Numbered from the stretch's first letter, positions 49,125 to 58,805 are shown. The stretch: DNA of 64,000 nucleotides from UBA11051 sp964390495 (GCA_964390495.1 CAYMIN010000003.1:124001-188000); one strand, 5' to 3'. Program-made: numbers and translations. The notes: generated by a model from the sequence alone, not told the origin.

Positions 49125-51038
49125 ATGGCGTCACTACTTGACAGCATAGAATCGCCGCATGACCTGAAGCAGTTGCCTATTGCCGAGCTCAAGACGCTGG
49201 CCGCGGAGGTCCGCGAGCGCTTGATCGCGACGGTATCGGAAACCGGGGGGCATCTGGCTCCCAACCTCGGCACGGTCGAGCTGACTATTGCGCTGCACAC
49301 GGTCTTTGACATGCCCAAGGACAAGCTGATCTGGGACGTGGGCCACCAGTGCTACACCCACAAGCTGCTAACCGGCAGGTCGCAGCAGTTTGACACCATC
49401 CGCCAATGGGGCGGCCTCTCCGGCTTCCCCAGGCGTTGCGAGAGCGAGTATGACGTCTTCGGTACCGGCCACGGCTCTACCTCGATCTCGGCCGCGCTCG
49501 GCTTCGCCAAGGCCCGTGATCTCTGCGGTGGCGATGAGGAGGTTATTGCCGTCATCGGCGATGGCGCCTTGACTGGTGGGATGGCCTTTGAGGCGCTCAA
49601 CCAGATCGGCCAAGAACAGACTGACATTACCGTGGTGCTCAATGACAACGAGATGAGCATCAGCCCCAATGTCGGCGCCATCTCCACCTATCTGTCCAAA
49701 ATGCGTGCCACTCTCCATCCGCGTACCACGCAGGCCAGGGCCGAAGTCGCCAGGGCCCTGGAGCGCTGGCGCCTCGGCGGGGCCATGCTCGAGGCCATGG
49801 ACCGCTTGCGCGACAGTCTCAAGCAACTTGTCGTCCCGGGCATGCTTTTCGAGGAATTCGGCCTTACTTATCTCGGCCCGATAGACGGTCACAGCCTCGA
49901 GCAACTCCTCGCCATGTTCAGACATGCCAGCAGGCTTAAAGGGCCGGTTCTCATTCATGTGCTGACCAAGAAGGGCAAGGGCTACCAGCCTGCTGAAGAC
50001 GACCCCTCCCGGTTCCATGGCACCAAGCCGTTTATCGTGGAAAACGGCGAGGCCACCAGCGTAGATGTCAATCCCAGCTACAGCAAGACACTTGTGGATG
50101 CCTTGGTTGAGCTGGCTGAAGAGGATGGCCGCATCTGCGCCATTTCGGCGGCCATGCTTGTCGGCACGAAGCTGCAGGAGTTCAAAGAACGCTTCCCCGA
50201 CCGCTGCTTTGATGTCGGCATGGCTGAGCAGCACGCTGTGACCTATGCCGCCGGCCTGGCCGCGGCCGGCTTGCGCCCTGTGGTTGACATCTATTCGACC
50301 TTCATGCAGCGCGCTTATGACCAGATAATTCACGATGTCGCTCTGCAGAATCTGCCGGTGGTGCTGTGTCTCGACCGCGCCGGCTTAGTTGGCGACGACG
50401 GCCCGACCCATCACGGCGTCTTCGACCTGTCCTATCTGTGCTCGGCTCCCGGTCTGGTCGTCATGGCTCCCAAGGACGAAAAAGAGCTTAAGGACATGCT
50501 CGCCACTGCCCTGGCGCATGACGGGCCGAGTGCGATCCGCTACCCCGCCGGGCTTGGCCCCGGCGTGGACTACTCCGCCAAGCCCGAGATCCTGCCAATC
50601 GGCCAAGCGGAAGTCATCACCCACGGGAATGATATTGCCATATTCGCCATCGGGCGGATGCTGCAGAACGCCCGCCAGGCCGTCGAGCTGCTGGCTGCTG
50701 AGGGCATTCGTGCCCGCCTCATCAATGCCCGCTTTGCCCAGCCGCTTGATGAAGACTGCCTGCGGCTGGCCGCGGCCGAGTGCGGCCGGATACTCACCGT
50801 CGAAGAGAACGTGCTCGCCGGCGGCGTCGGCTCTGCGGTTGCTGAGAGGCTGGCAGGCAGCGGAAGTGATACCGAGCTGCGTTGCCTGGCTTTGCCCAAC
50901 CAGTTCATCGAGCATGGCGACATCGAGACCTTGTGGGAAGAGACCGGCCTTTCACCTACCGCCATCGCCCAAGCAGCCGTCAACCTGCTTACAGCCAAGC
51001 ACACGATTTCGGCGATACATTCATCAGCCAGCCGCTGA
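49125..51038 (+). CDS. dxs: 1-deoxy-D-xylulose-5-phosphate synthase
   Basis: A 637-residue thiamine diphosphate enzyme, the entry to the MEP isoprenoid pathway. ETGGHLAPNLGTVELTIALH, WDVGHQCYTHKLLTGR, FGTGHGSTSISAALG, IGDGALTGGMAFEALN and NDNEMSISPNVG form the ThDP site; VGMAEQHAVTYAAGLA has the catalytic Glu of the Pyr domain, and DRAGLVGDDGPTHHG follows. It lies after xseB in the conserved xse-dxs order; ispA, often between them, is missing. Confidence 0.98.
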   Translation: MASLLDSIESPHDLKQLPIAELKTLAAEVRERLIATVSETGGHLAPNLGTVELTIALHTVFDMPKDKLIWDVGHQCYTHKLLTGRSQQFDTIRQWGGLSGFPRRCESEYDVFGTGHGSTSISAALGFAKARDLCGGDEEVIAVIGDGALTGGMAFEALNQIGQEQTDITVVLNDNEMSISPNVGAISTYLSKMRATLHPRTTQARAEVARALERWRLGGAMLEAMDRLRDSLKQLVVPGMLFEEFGLTYLGPIDGHSLEQLLAMFRHASRLKGPVLIHVLTKKGKGYQPAEDDPSRFHGTKPFIVENGEATSVDVNPSYSKTLVDALVELAEEDGRICAISAAMLVGTKLQEFKERFPDRCFDVGMAEQHAVTYAAGLAAAGLRPVVDIYSTFMQRAYDQIIHDVALQNLPVVLCLDRAGLVGDDGPTHHGVFDLSYLCSAPGLVVMAPKDEKELKDMLATALAHDGPSAIRYPAGLGPGVDYSAKPEILPIGQAEVITHGNDIAIFAIGRMLQNARQAVELLAAEGIRARLINARFAQPLDEDCLRLAAAECGRILTVEENVLAGGVGSAVAERLAGSGSDTELRCLALPNQFIEHGDIETLWEETGLSPTAIAQAAVNLLTAKHTISAIHSSASR

Positions 51039-51087
51039 TGTCCAGGAGAGCTCAACGAGTCACTAGCGCAGTACAGGAGGTGTCGCG

Positions 51088-52548
51088 ATGAGGACCGCAA
51101 GATTCGCTATTTGCCTGCTGTTTGTCGCTTTCGTCTGCACCGGCGTTACGGCCTGGGCCGACGAGCCGACCGCCTTCGACCAGGGCGTTGCGGCCTATGA
51201 AAAGCAGGACTTCAAAGCCGCAAAGGGTTTCTTCCTCAAGGCGCTCGAAGAGCAGCCCGGTCACGTGGTGATAATGTGCTGGGTCGGTTCCGCCTCTCTG
51301 CAGGCCGGGGAGCTGGCCGATGCCGAGAAGTATCTGACCCAGGCCCTGGAGAAGAAGCCTGAATACCCCGAAGCCCACAACAATTTGGGCAATGTCTATC
51401 TGGCGCAGGGCAAGCTCAGCCTCGCCGAGCAGCACTACGAGAAGGCCATCGCCCAGCAAGATGACTATGCTGATGCCCGCTACAATCTGGCTAACCTCTA
51501 CGCCAAGCAGAAGCAGTGGGACAAGGCTTTCAACGAGTTCAATAGGGCAATTAAGCTGGCACCTGACGATGCTGATATCCACCGCAACTTCGGCCACGCC
51601 TTGTGGCAGGCCGGCCGCCTTGACAAGGCCCTCCGCGAATACGAGGTCGCCAACAAGCTCCAGCCCAAAGACCCTAAGGTACTCAGCGCGTTAGGCATCC
51701 TCTACCTGAACAGTGGCGACAATGCGGCTGCCGCCAGAGCTTACGAGCAAGCGGTTGAAGCTGACCCTAACATGGCGGAGGCTCAGTTGGGACTCGGCAT
51801 CGCCCTGTACAATCTCGGCAAGTTCGCCGACGCCGTCCAGCCCCTGGCGGCGGCCAGCACCCTGGATGAAAGCAGCTTTGCCGCCAAGTACAATCTGGGG
51901 CTGACCTTCGCCGCCACCGGCGATCTGGAAGCGGCTGAGAAGACCTACCGCGGCGCTCTCATCCTGGAGCCCGACCACGCCAAGTGCCTCAACAATCTCG
52001 GTTGGGTCTTGCAGCAGAGCGGGCGCCCCGACGCCGCTATCGAGCCGCTGCAGAAGGCGGTGGAGGCGGAGCCGACTCTGGATATGGCCCATATCAATCT
52101 TGCCCTGGCCTACGAGCAGGCCGGCGACAAGCAGGCCGCCCGCAAGCAGTGGGAGGATGCCGCCGCGCGCTTCCCCCAGAATGCCGATGCCCATTTCGGC
52201 CTCGCCAACAGCTACTACGCCGCCACCGAGAATGACAAGGCTCTGCAGGAGTATCTGCGCGCTCTGGCCATCAAGGAGCAGAATCCCGAGGCCCACAACA
52301 ACGTCGGCCTGATCTACCTCGACCAGAACAATTTCGCAGAAGCGGCGGTGCATTTCCGTACCGCGTTGCAGCAGGACGCCGCCTTTGCCAATGCCGCCAA
52401 CAATCTCGGTGTCGCTCTCGAGCGTCAGAACAAGCTCGACGAAGCCAAGCAGATGTATCAGAAGGCCCTTGAAATTGACCCGGACTGCCAGCCGGCCCAG
52501 AAGAACCTACGACGTCTCGAGCCTGCTCCCGAGACGGCGACCGGCTGA
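51088..52548 (+). CDS. Secreted TPR-repeat protein
   Basis: A 486-residue protein with a signal peptide (about 1-25, FAICLLFVAFVCTGVTAWA) followed by about thirteen consecutive 34-residue TPR units with the usual W/L-G-Y/A-A-P pattern (NNLGNVYLAQGKLSLAEQHYEKAI, YNLANLYAKQKQWDKAFNEFNRAI). It fills the length with no other domain, so it is a protein-interaction scaffold in the periplasm. AGGAGGTG precedes the ATG. Partners unknown. Confidence 0.88.
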   Translation: MRTARFAICLLFVAFVCTGVTAWADEPTAFDQGVAAYEKQDFKAAKGFFLKALEEQPGHVVIMCWVGSASLQAGELADAEKYLTQALEKKPEYPEAHNNLGNVYLAQGKLSLAEQHYEKAIAQQDDYADARYNLANLYAKQKQWDKAFNEFNRAIKLAPDDADIHRNFGHALWQAGRLDKALREYEVANKLQPKDPKVLSALGILYLNSGDNAAAARAYEQAVEADPNMAEAQLGLGIALYNLGKFADAVQPLAAASTLDESSFAAKYNLGLTFAATGDLEAAEKTYRGALILEPDHAKCLNNLGWVLQQSGRPDAAIEPLQKAVEAEPTLDMAHINLALAYEQAGDKQAARKQWEDAAARFPQNADAHFGLANSYYAATENDKALQEYLRALAIKEQNPEAHNNVGLIYLDQNNFAEAAVHFRTALQQDAAFANAANNLGVALERQNKLDEAKQMYQKALEIDPDCQPAQKNLRRLEPAPETATG

Positions 52549-52572
52549 AGACAATTCACAAAGGTAACTGCA

Positions 52573-53460
52573 ATGGCCTCACGGCACACCATCGGCACCA
52601 TAGGGATCACAGCCGCTATGCACAAACCCGAGGCAGTGCGCTGGGCCGACCGCTTCGCCCAGCGGCTGGCCGAGCTCGGCGTGAAGGTGAAGTTGGCGGG
52701 ACCGCTTGCTGCCCACTGCAGCGGCGACTACAGCTTCGGCGATCCGGCCCACCTTGCCGAAAGCGACCTGATAATAGTGTTGGGCGGCGACGGCACCCTG
52801 CTCGCGATGGCCCGCTGCGCCGGCCCTGCCGGTACGCCGTTACTGGGCCTGGACGTGGGCAGTTTCGGTTTTCTGGCCAAGCATCCGCCCCAGGCCGCCC
52901 TCGACAATCTTGAGGAGGTTATCAGCGGCGACCTCCGCATTGACGAGCGCCTGATGCTGCAGGCCGCCGTCCAGGATGCCCGGGGCAACCTCACCGTGGA
53001 GGCCGCCGCGCTTAACGATGTCGTCATATCCTCAAGCGACCGCCGGCGAGTAGTCAGCCTGCGCACCTGGGTGGACGGCGAGGCCATCGCCACCTACGGG
53101 GCCGACGGTCTGATAGTCGCGACGCCGACCGGCTCAACCGCCTACAATCTGTCTGCCGGCGGCCCCATTGTTGACCCCCGGCTGTCCTGCCTGATTCTCA
53201 CGGCAATCTGCCCGCACACGCTCTGCATCCGACCCTTACTGCTGGCCGCTTCCGCCGAGGTGCGGGTTAGTGTCCCACCTGACGGGAAGCGTCCCGAGCA
53301 GCTTCTGGTCACGCTTGATGGCCAGGACAATTATGCGGTTGCACCCGATGCCGTTGTTACGATCACCCAGGCCCCGCACCGCGCGCGCCTGGTGCGGCTG
53401 ACACCCGACTCCTACTTCACAAACCTCGTGGACAAGCTGATGCCGGGCCTGGCCGACTGA
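52573..53460 (+). CDS. nadK: NAD kinase
   Basis: A 295-residue enzyme making NADP from NAD. LIIVLGGDGTLLAMAR is the GGDGT motif; GLDVGSFGFLAKHPP, AALNDVVISS and ATPTGSTAYNLSAGGPIVDP are the other NAD kinase motifs. The first has Asp where many have Asn (GxNxGxLGF). It stands before recN, the usual order in many bacteria (argR between them is missing). Confidence 0.96.
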   Translation: MASRHTIGTIGITAAMHKPEAVRWADRFAQRLAELGVKVKLAGPLAAHCSGDYSFGDPAHLAESDLIIVLGGDGTLLAMARCAGPAGTPLLGLDVGSFGFLAKHPPQAALDNLEEVISGDLRIDERLMLQAAVQDARGNLTVEAAALNDVVISSSDRRRVVSLRTWVDGEAIATYGADGLIVATPTGSTAYNLSAGGPIVDPRLSCLILTAICPHTLCIRPLLLAASAEVRVSVPPDGKRPEQLLVTLDGQDNYAVAPDAVVTITQAPHRARLVRLTPDSYFTNLVDKLMPGLAD

Positions 53461-53491
53461 GCGCACAGGCCTGTCGTTGGGAACTTTCACA

Positions 53492-55240
53492 ATGCTGACT
53501 GAGTTGACCGTTCGCAACTTTGCGCTGATTGACCAGCTCGTCCTGCGCCTCAAGCCGGGCTATACGGTGCTTACCGGCGAAACCGGCGCAGGCAAGTCAA
53601 TCATTGTGGATGCGCTGAATGCCGTGCTGGGCGAGAAAGTCAGCGCGGAGGTCATCCGTGGTGGCAGCGATACCTCCATCACCGAGGCGGTCTTCGACGC
53701 CGCCGACGCGCCCAAGGCTGTGGCGATACTGGCCGACAACGGCTTGGCCGAGGCTGATGACGCCACCGTTATCCTCTCGCGCGAGATTACCGCCGGTCGC
53801 AGCCACTATCGCGTCAACCGTCGCGCCAGTACCTTGGGCTTGCTCTCTGAAATCGGGATACATCTGGCCGACATTCACGGCCAGCATCAGCACCAGAGCC
53901 TGATTCACGAAGAAAACCACCTGCAGTATCTTGACCAGTTCGGCGGCAAAGCCCAGCTTCAGCGCGTCCAGCAGTACCGTCAGAGCTACGCCGAGTTCGC
54001 CGCGGCCAGAGCCGAACTCCGCAGCCTCCAAATGGACGAGCAGGAGCGGGCCCGTCGTCTCGATATGCTTGCCTTCCAGATCCAGGAAATAGAGGCCGCT
54101 GCCCTCCAGCCCGACGAAGAGCAAGAGCTGACAACCCAGCGCCAGCGTCTCCAGGCCGGCGAGAAGCTGCAGGAAACACTCGCGGCCGTCGCCGCGCTGC
54201 TGAGCGGAGGCGAGGAAACCGAGCTGGGTGCCAAAGACGCCCTCCAGGAAGCCGCCAATCTCCTGGCCGGCGTCGGCGCTGTGGACCCGGAGCTTGCCGA
54301 AGCCGCCGAGGAGCTCCAGCGCCTGACCTACCAGGCCGAGGCGCTGGCCCGCACGCTTGGCAACTACCTTGAGACGGTGAACCTCGATCCCGCTGCCCTT
54401 GAGCAAGTCGAGGCCCGCCTCGACCTGATCAGCAGCCTCAAGCGCAAGTACGGTGCGACCATTGCTGAGGTCCTGCAGTTCCTGGAGGAGGCTCGGGCCG
54501 AGGCCGACAAGCTCTCCGGCAGTACGGAGCGGCTGGACGAGTTGCAGCAGCTTATCCAGCGGCTTGCCTCCCAGGCCGGACAGCAGGCCCACGAGCTCAG
54601 CCAGGCGCGCCGCCGGCTCGCTAGTGAACTTGCCCAGGGCGTAGCCGAGGAGCTGGCCCATCTCGGTATGGCCGGTGCTGATTTCGAGGTCGAGTTTGCT
54701 ACCGCGCGGGACCCTGAGGGCGTGGCAATGCCTGATGGTAGCCGTCTGCAGGCGACCGCCGACGGCGTGGACAGGGTGCATTTCGTGCTCAGCGCCAATC
54801 CCGGCGAGCCGGTCAAGCCGCTGGCTAAGGTCGCCTCCGGCGGCGAGCTGTCGCGGCTGATGTTGGCTCTCAAATCGCTGTGCGCGCGTGGGGCGGAGGT
54901 CCCCACCATTGTCTTCGACGAGATTGATGTCGGCATTGGCGGGGTCACGGCTCAACGGGTAGGCGAGAAGCTAATGAGCCTGGCCCAGGACGCCCAAGTC
55001 CTGTGTGTAACCCATCTGCCGCAGGTGGCGAACTTCGCCGACCATCATTTGCTGGTCTATAAGCAGGTCGTTGACGGGCGCACCCAGATCGTGGTGCGTG
55101 AGCTCACGGAGGACGAGCGGGTGGCGGAAGTCGCTCGCATGTATGGCGACACCGAGGGCCGGGCGGCCACGCAACATGCTGAGCAGGCCTTGGCCCAGGC
55201 GGCAAAGGTGCGGGCCAAGTTACGCCGCATCGAGGCTTAG
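53492..55240 (+). CDS. recN: DNA repair protein RecN
   Basis: A 582-residue SMC-like ATPase for double-strand break repair. MLTELTVRNFALIDQLVL and Walker A GETGAGKS at the N-terminus, IHLADIHGQHQHQSLIHEENHLQYLD, a long coiled coil with hinge (about 160-350), signature VASGGELSRLMLALKSL and Walker B TIVFDEIDVGIGG with VTHLPQVANFADHHLLVYK at the C-terminus. The ATG at 53492 gives the usual start; the TTG at 53477 is less likely. Confidence 0.97.
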   Translation: MLTELTVRNFALIDQLVLRLKPGYTVLTGETGAGKSIIVDALNAVLGEKVSAEVIRGGSDTSITEAVFDAADAPKAVAILADNGLAEADDATVILSREITAGRSHYRVNRRASTLGLLSEIGIHLADIHGQHQHQSLIHEENHLQYLDQFGGKAQLQRVQQYRQSYAEFAAARAELRSLQMDEQERARRLDMLAFQIQEIEAAALQPDEEQELTTQRQRLQAGEKLQETLAAVAALLSGGEETELGAKDALQEAANLLAGVGAVDPELAEAAEELQRLTYQAEALARTLGNYLETVNLDPAALEQVEARLDLISSLKRKYGATIAEVLQFLEEARAEADKLSGSTERLDELQQLIQRLASQAGQQAHELSQARRRLASELAQGVAEELAHLGMAGADFEVEFATARDPEGVAMPDGSRLQATADGVDRVHFVLSANPGEPVKPLAKVASGGELSRLMLALKSLCARGAEVPTIVFDEIDVGIGGVTAQRVGEKLMSLAQDAQVLCVTHLPQVANFADHHLLVYKQVVDGRTQIVVRELTEDERVAEVARMYGDTEGRAATQHAEQALAQAAKVRAKLRRIEA

Positions 55241-55245
55241 TGGCG

Positions 55246-55331
55246 TAGGTTCGGACAGTAACGCGATCGTGGGGTCGCCGAACCTATAGACAAGGTCTGC
55301 CGTTCTATAGGGCGCGGGCTCGTACCGCGCC
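55246..55331. repeat. Two inverted repeats after recN
   Basis: TAGGTTCGG (55246-55254) pairs with CCGAACCTA (55278-55286), and GGCGCGG (55311-55317) with CCGCGCC (55325-55331). They follow the recN stop and may end the long efp-recN transcript; no T-run is present. Nothing else is seen in 55241-55414. Confidence 0.5.
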
Positions 55332-55414
55332 GCAGTTGCCGTAGAAGGGGGCTGGCCAAACGCAGTGAGACCGGCCCGCGAATTCCTGGCACAACGCCTG
55401 AAGGTTCAGAATAG

Positions 55415-55675
55415 ATGAAAAAACGCTTCCGTGTAATTATCAACCAAGACCACTGCAAAGCCTGCGGCCTGTGCATTGAGTTCTGTCCCAACGATGTCTT
55501 GGGTGTATCCGCCCGGCGCAACCGCGCCGGCTTCTACCCGGTGGAAGTCAAAGACCAGGACGCTTGCGCCGGCTGTGCGCAATGTGCCCTGATGTGCCCG
55601 GATGCCTGTATCGAGATCTACCGACTGCCGGCCCCGGACGACGACCAGGCCGTGGAAGAGGGCGTACAACAATGA
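55415..55675 (+). CDS. 2-oxoacid:ferredoxin oxidoreductase, ferredoxin-type delta subunit
   Basis: An 86-residue protein with two 4Fe-4S motifs, CKACGLCIEFCP and CAGCAQCALMCP. It is the electron-accepting subunit of the complex coded by the next three genes and overlaps the alpha gene by four bases (ATGA). Confidence 0.93.
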   Translation: MKKRFRVIINQDHCKACGLCIEFCPNDVLGVSARRNRAGFYPVEVKDQDACAGCAQCALMCPDACIEIYRLPAPDDDQAVEEGVQQ

Positions 55676-56724
55676 CCAAGCGCGTGATGATGACCGGCAA
55701 TGAAGCCATAGCAGAAGGGGCGATTGCAGGGGGCTGCAGGTATTTCTTCGGCTACCCGATTACGCCGCAAAACGCCATCCCCCAGTACATGGCCGAGCAT
55801 CTGCCCGAAGTCGGCGGGGTCTATCTGCAGGCCGAGAGCGAGTTGGCCGCCATCAACCTCGTCTATGGCGCGGCGGCTACCGGAGTCTATGTAATGACCA
55901 GTTCGTCCTCGCCGGGGATCTCGCTGATGCAGGAGGGCCTCTCGTATATGCTGGGCAGCGAGCTGCCGTGTGTAGTGGTGAATATGGTACGCGGCGGCCC
56001 CGGCCTGGGCAATATCGGCCCGGCGCAGTCGGATTATTGGCTGGCCACACGCGGCGCCGGCCACGGTGATGGCCGCTGCCTGACCTTCGCACCCCACCGC
56101 GTCCAGGAGGTATATGACTGGGCCATCGCGGCCTTCCCTATTGCCCAGAAGTACCGCTGCCCGGTGATGCTGCTGGGTGACGGACTGGTGGCCAACATGG
56201 CCGAGCCGGTGCGGCTTCAGGAGCGCCGCGAGCCGCCGCCGCGCGACCAGGAGTGGGCCATTGGTGGGCGGCGTCACGGTCGCCCCCGGCGCATCGTCAA
56301 CTCATTGTGGACCGATGTGCCGGTCATGGAGGCGCTCAACCTTCGCATCCAGGAGCGCTTCAAGCAAGCCGCCGAGAACGAAACCCGCTGGGAAGAATAC
56401 GGTGATGACGATCCCGTCTTGCTGTTCGCCGCCTACGGCATATCGGCCCGCGTCTGCAAGACCGTCATTGATCGGCTGGCCGATGAGGGCCTTCGCACGC
56501 GCCTGATACGCCCTATCAGTCTCTTCCCCTTCCCCCACAAGCCTTTTGCCGAATGGGCGCAACGGGCCGAGCGCATTATCTGTGTCGAGTTATCTTTAGG
56601 GCAGTTTGTCGAGGATGTGCGGCTAGCGGTCGAGGGGCGCTGCCCGGTTGATCTCATCTGGCGCACCGGCGGCGTCTTGTTGACACCCGAGGAAGTCATC
56701 GCCCGCGTCAAGGAGCTGCTCTAG
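55672..56724 (+). CDS. 2-oxoacid:ferredoxin oxidoreductase alpha subunit (VorB-like)
   Basis: About 350 residues: VMMTGNEAIAEGAIAGGCRYFFGYPITPQNAIPQYMAEHLPEVGG, QAESELAAINLVYGAAATGVYVMTSSSSPGISLMQEG and VNMVRGGPGLGNIGPAQSDYW are characteristic of the 2-oxoisovalerate/2-oxoglutarate group, closest to VorB. The complex oxidises branched-chain 2-oxoacids (or related acids) with CoA, giving acyl-CoA, CO2 and reduced ferredoxin. The exact substrate cannot be fixed from sequence. The ATG at 55672 overlaps the delta gene; earlier starts in the frame are inside that gene. Confidence 0.92.
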   Translation: MTKRVMMTGNEAIAEGAIAGGCRYFFGYPITPQNAIPQYMAEHLPEVGGVYLQAESELAAINLVYGAAATGVYVMTSSSSPGISLMQEGLSYMLGSELPCVVVNMVRGGPGLGNIGPAQSDYWLATRGAGHGDGRCLTFAPHRVQEVYDWAIAAFPIAQKYRCPVMLLGDGLVANMAEPVRLQERREPPPRDQEWAIGGRRHGRPRRIVNSLWTDVPVMEALNLRIQERFKQAAENETRWEEYGDDDPVLLFAAYGISARVCKTVIDRLADEGLRTRLIRPISLFPFPHKPFAEWAQRAERIICVELSLGQFVEDVRLAVEGRCPVDLIWRTGGVLLTPEEVIARVKELL

Positions 56725-56780
56725 GCGGCAGGGACGACCGCCGCTATAGCCATTGAATCAACAAGCCACAGGAGGCTGAA

Positions 56781-57548
56781 ATGCCGGATACACCGGACCT
56801 AGCCGACGCTGAGGTCGTTTATCACCGGCCTGCCGGTTTGACCGAGGTACAGATGCGTTACTGCCCCGGCTGCACTCACGGGACCGCCCACAAGCTGGTC
56901 GCCGAGGTGCTGGAGGAGCTGGACATCATTGACCGCACTGTCGCCATCGCGACTGTTGGCTGCTCGGTGTATGCCTACGAGTACTTCAACACGGACGCAA
57001 TCCAGGCCGCTCACGGGCGCGGACCGGCGGTGGCTACCGGCATCAAGCGCGCCTCGCCGGAGAGCATAGTTTTCACCTATCAGGGCGACGGCGATCTCGC
57101 TGCTATTGGTCTTTCCGAGGTAATCCACACGGCTCAGCGTGGTGACAGCATTACCGTCATTTTCATCAACAATGCCGTATTCGGCATGACGCGCGGCCAG
57201 ATGGCCCCGACGACTTTGCTGGGTCAGAAGACGACTACCACGCCGCTGGGCCGCGATCCCAGGATAGCGGGCACGCCGATGATGATCTGCGAGCTGCTGG
57301 CGCCTATTCCCGGTGTGGCCTATCTGGCCCGCGAGACGATGATAGATCCCAAGACCGTCAGAAATGCCCGACGCAGCATCAAGAAGGCGTTCCAGGCCCA
57401 GATAGATGGGGCCGGCTTCAGCCTCGTCGAGCTGGTCAGCACCTGTCCGGCGTGGTGGCACATGTCGCCTCTCGAGGCGATGGCCTGGATCCGCGACGAG
57501 ATGCTGAAGCAGTACCCGCTGCAGATTTTCGTTGATTACGAGGGTTAG
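56781..57548 (+). CDS. 2-oxoacid:ferredoxin oxidoreductase beta subunit (thiamine diphosphate)
   Basis: A 255-residue ThDP-binding subunit: YCPGCTHGTAHKLVAEVLEEL (cluster Cys pair), ATVGCSVYAYEYFN, HGRGPAVATGIKRASPESIVFTYQGDGDLAAIGLSEVIH (the GDG ThDP/Mg motif) and INNAVFGMTRGQMAPTTLLGQKTTTTP. AGGAGG precedes the ATG. It is typical of VorA/KorB proteins. Confidence 0.95.
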   Translation: MPDTPDLADAEVVYHRPAGLTEVQMRYCPGCTHGTAHKLVAEVLEELDIIDRTVAIATVGCSVYAYEYFNTDAIQAAHGRGPAVATGIKRASPESIVFTYQGDGDLAAIGLSEVIHTAQRGDSITVIFINNAVFGMTRGQMAPTTLLGQKTTTTPLGRDPRIAGTPMMICELLAPIPGVAYLARETMIDPKTVRNARRSIKKAFQAQIDGAGFSLVELVSTCPAWWHMSPLEAMAWIRDEMLKQYPLQIFVDYEG

Positions 57549-57560
57549 GAAAGAGCTAGT

Positions 57561-58094
57561 ATGCAGGAAGAGCTACTGATCGCAGGGACCGGCGGCCAGG
57601 GCGTTGATTCGGCCGGCTCGGTGCTCGCCCACATGGCTTTGGAGCAGGACCTGGAGGTCTGCTATATCAGCCTCTATAGCCCCGAGGTCCGCGGCGGCTG
57701 GGTCACTTCCACCGTCGTAATCGCTGACGCCGAGGTCGGCAGCCCGATTGTCGGCAAGGTTGATTCGCTGCTGCTGTTTGACAAGCGGGCCGCCGACGAT
57801 CATCTCGCCAAGATCCGCGCCGGCGGGCTGGTTGTAGCCAATTCCTCTCTGACCGGCCCCTTGACCGTGGCTGATGCGGAACTGATTGAACTGCCTGCTA
57901 CTAAGATGGCTGCGGAGTTGGGCAACGAGCAGGCAACCAACATGATCATGTTGGGGGCGTATGTGGAAGTCCGTGGCCTCCTGCAGCTATCGTACTTCGA
58001 GGCCGCGCTCAAAACCGTCTTGCCCGACCGGCACCACAAACACATACCGCTCAACCTCGAGGCCGCCAAGCTGGGCGCCCAACAGGTAAGCTAA
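57561..58094 (+). CDS. 2-oxoacid:ferredoxin oxidoreductase gamma subunit
   Basis: A 177-residue protein: ELLIAGTGGQGVDSAGSVLAHMALEQ and CYISLYSPEVRGGWVTSTVVIADAEVGSPIV are the gamma-subunit signature. It completes the delta-alpha-beta-gamma complex. Its reduced ferredoxin could feed the group 4 hydrogenase at 22-33 kb (inference). Confidence 0.94.
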   Translation: MQEELLIAGTGGQGVDSAGSVLAHMALEQDLEVCYISLYSPEVRGGWVTSTVVIADAEVGSPIVGKVDSLLLFDKRAADDHLAKIRAGGLVVANSSLTGPLTVADAELIELPATKMAAELGNEQATNMIMLGAYVEVRGLLQLSYFEAALKTVLPDRHHKHIPLNLEAAKLGAQQVS

Positions 58095-58226
58095 TCGCTA
58101 GGCCGCTAGCGGGCCTCAGAATCGTGTATATGGCAGTCTAGGTCCTATCTGAAGACGTTCTGGAGGTGGAGTATCATACTTAGCGGAGTTGAGAAGACGG
58201 CCGAGGGAATCCGACAGGAGCTTGAC

Positions 58227-58805
58227 GTGCTCGATGCCGCGCGCGAAAAGGCCTACAAGCTCTCGCGCGAGATTGTGCGCTGTTCCTCGGTGACGATCAA
58301 GCATGTCCACCGCGAGGAGCTTGATGAGGCGCGCCGCCAGCTCGCCGCCACCGCCGCGCTTGTCGCCGAAATGCAGAATGCCCTATCTGACACGCCCGAG
58401 CTCGCCCGTGGTGGCTTCGTCGCCGACGCGGAGAAGGAGTATGTCGAGGCCGCGATCGTGATCGCCTGCATCGCCGGCGAGGAGGTGCCGGATTACGAGA
58501 CCCTGGGCGTATGCGGGGCGGTATGGCTCAATGGTCTGGCCGAGGTGGTGGGCGAGCTGCGCCGTCACGTCCTTGACCTGATCCGTCTCGCCGAGCCGGA
58601 GCGCGCGGAGGAGTTCCTCGCCGCCATGGACGACATTTACCAGATCATCATGTCTTTTGATTATCCGGATGCGGTGTCTCTGGGGTTGCGCCGCCGCTCT
58701 GATGCGGCCCGGGGCATGGTGGAGAGGACGCGCGGCGATTTGACCAATGCCTTGCGCCAGGCGAGTCTCGAAAAGCGCCTGGGCCAGCTCGAAGACCGCC
58801 TCTAG
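58227..58805 (+). CDS. Translin-family protein
   Basis: A 192-residue all-helical protein like archaeal and eukaryotic translin: LDAAREKAYKLSREIVRCSSVTIKHVHR (RNA/DNA-binding basic helix), EKEYVEAAIVIACIAGEEVPDYETLGV and WLNGLAEVVGELRRHVLDLIRLAEPERAEEFLAAMDDIYQIIMSFDYPDAVSLGLRRRSDAARGMVERTRGDL, the translin core with its C-terminal signature. Translin binds single-stranded RNA/DNA as a ring and forms the C3PO RNase with TRAX in eukaryotes. The GTG at 58227 follows AGGAG by six bases. The frame extends upstream in plausible helix (GVEKTAEGIRQELDV) to an ATA at 58176, seven bases after GGAGGTG. Confidence 0.85.
   Translation: MLDAAREKAYKLSREIVRCSSVTIKHVHREELDEARRQLAATAALVAEMQNALSDTPELARGGFVADAEKEYVEAAIVIACIAGEEVPDYETLGVCGAVWLNGLAEVVGELRRHVLDLIRLAEPERAEEFLAAMDDIYQIIMSFDYPDAVSLGLRRRSDAARGMVERTRGDLTNALRQASLEKRLGQLEDRL

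Noticed and set aside
53597..54955. A 452-codon leftward frame opposite recN
   Set aside because: recN is complete with Walker motifs; the Leu/Gly/Gln-rich antisense frame is a codon-bias shadow.
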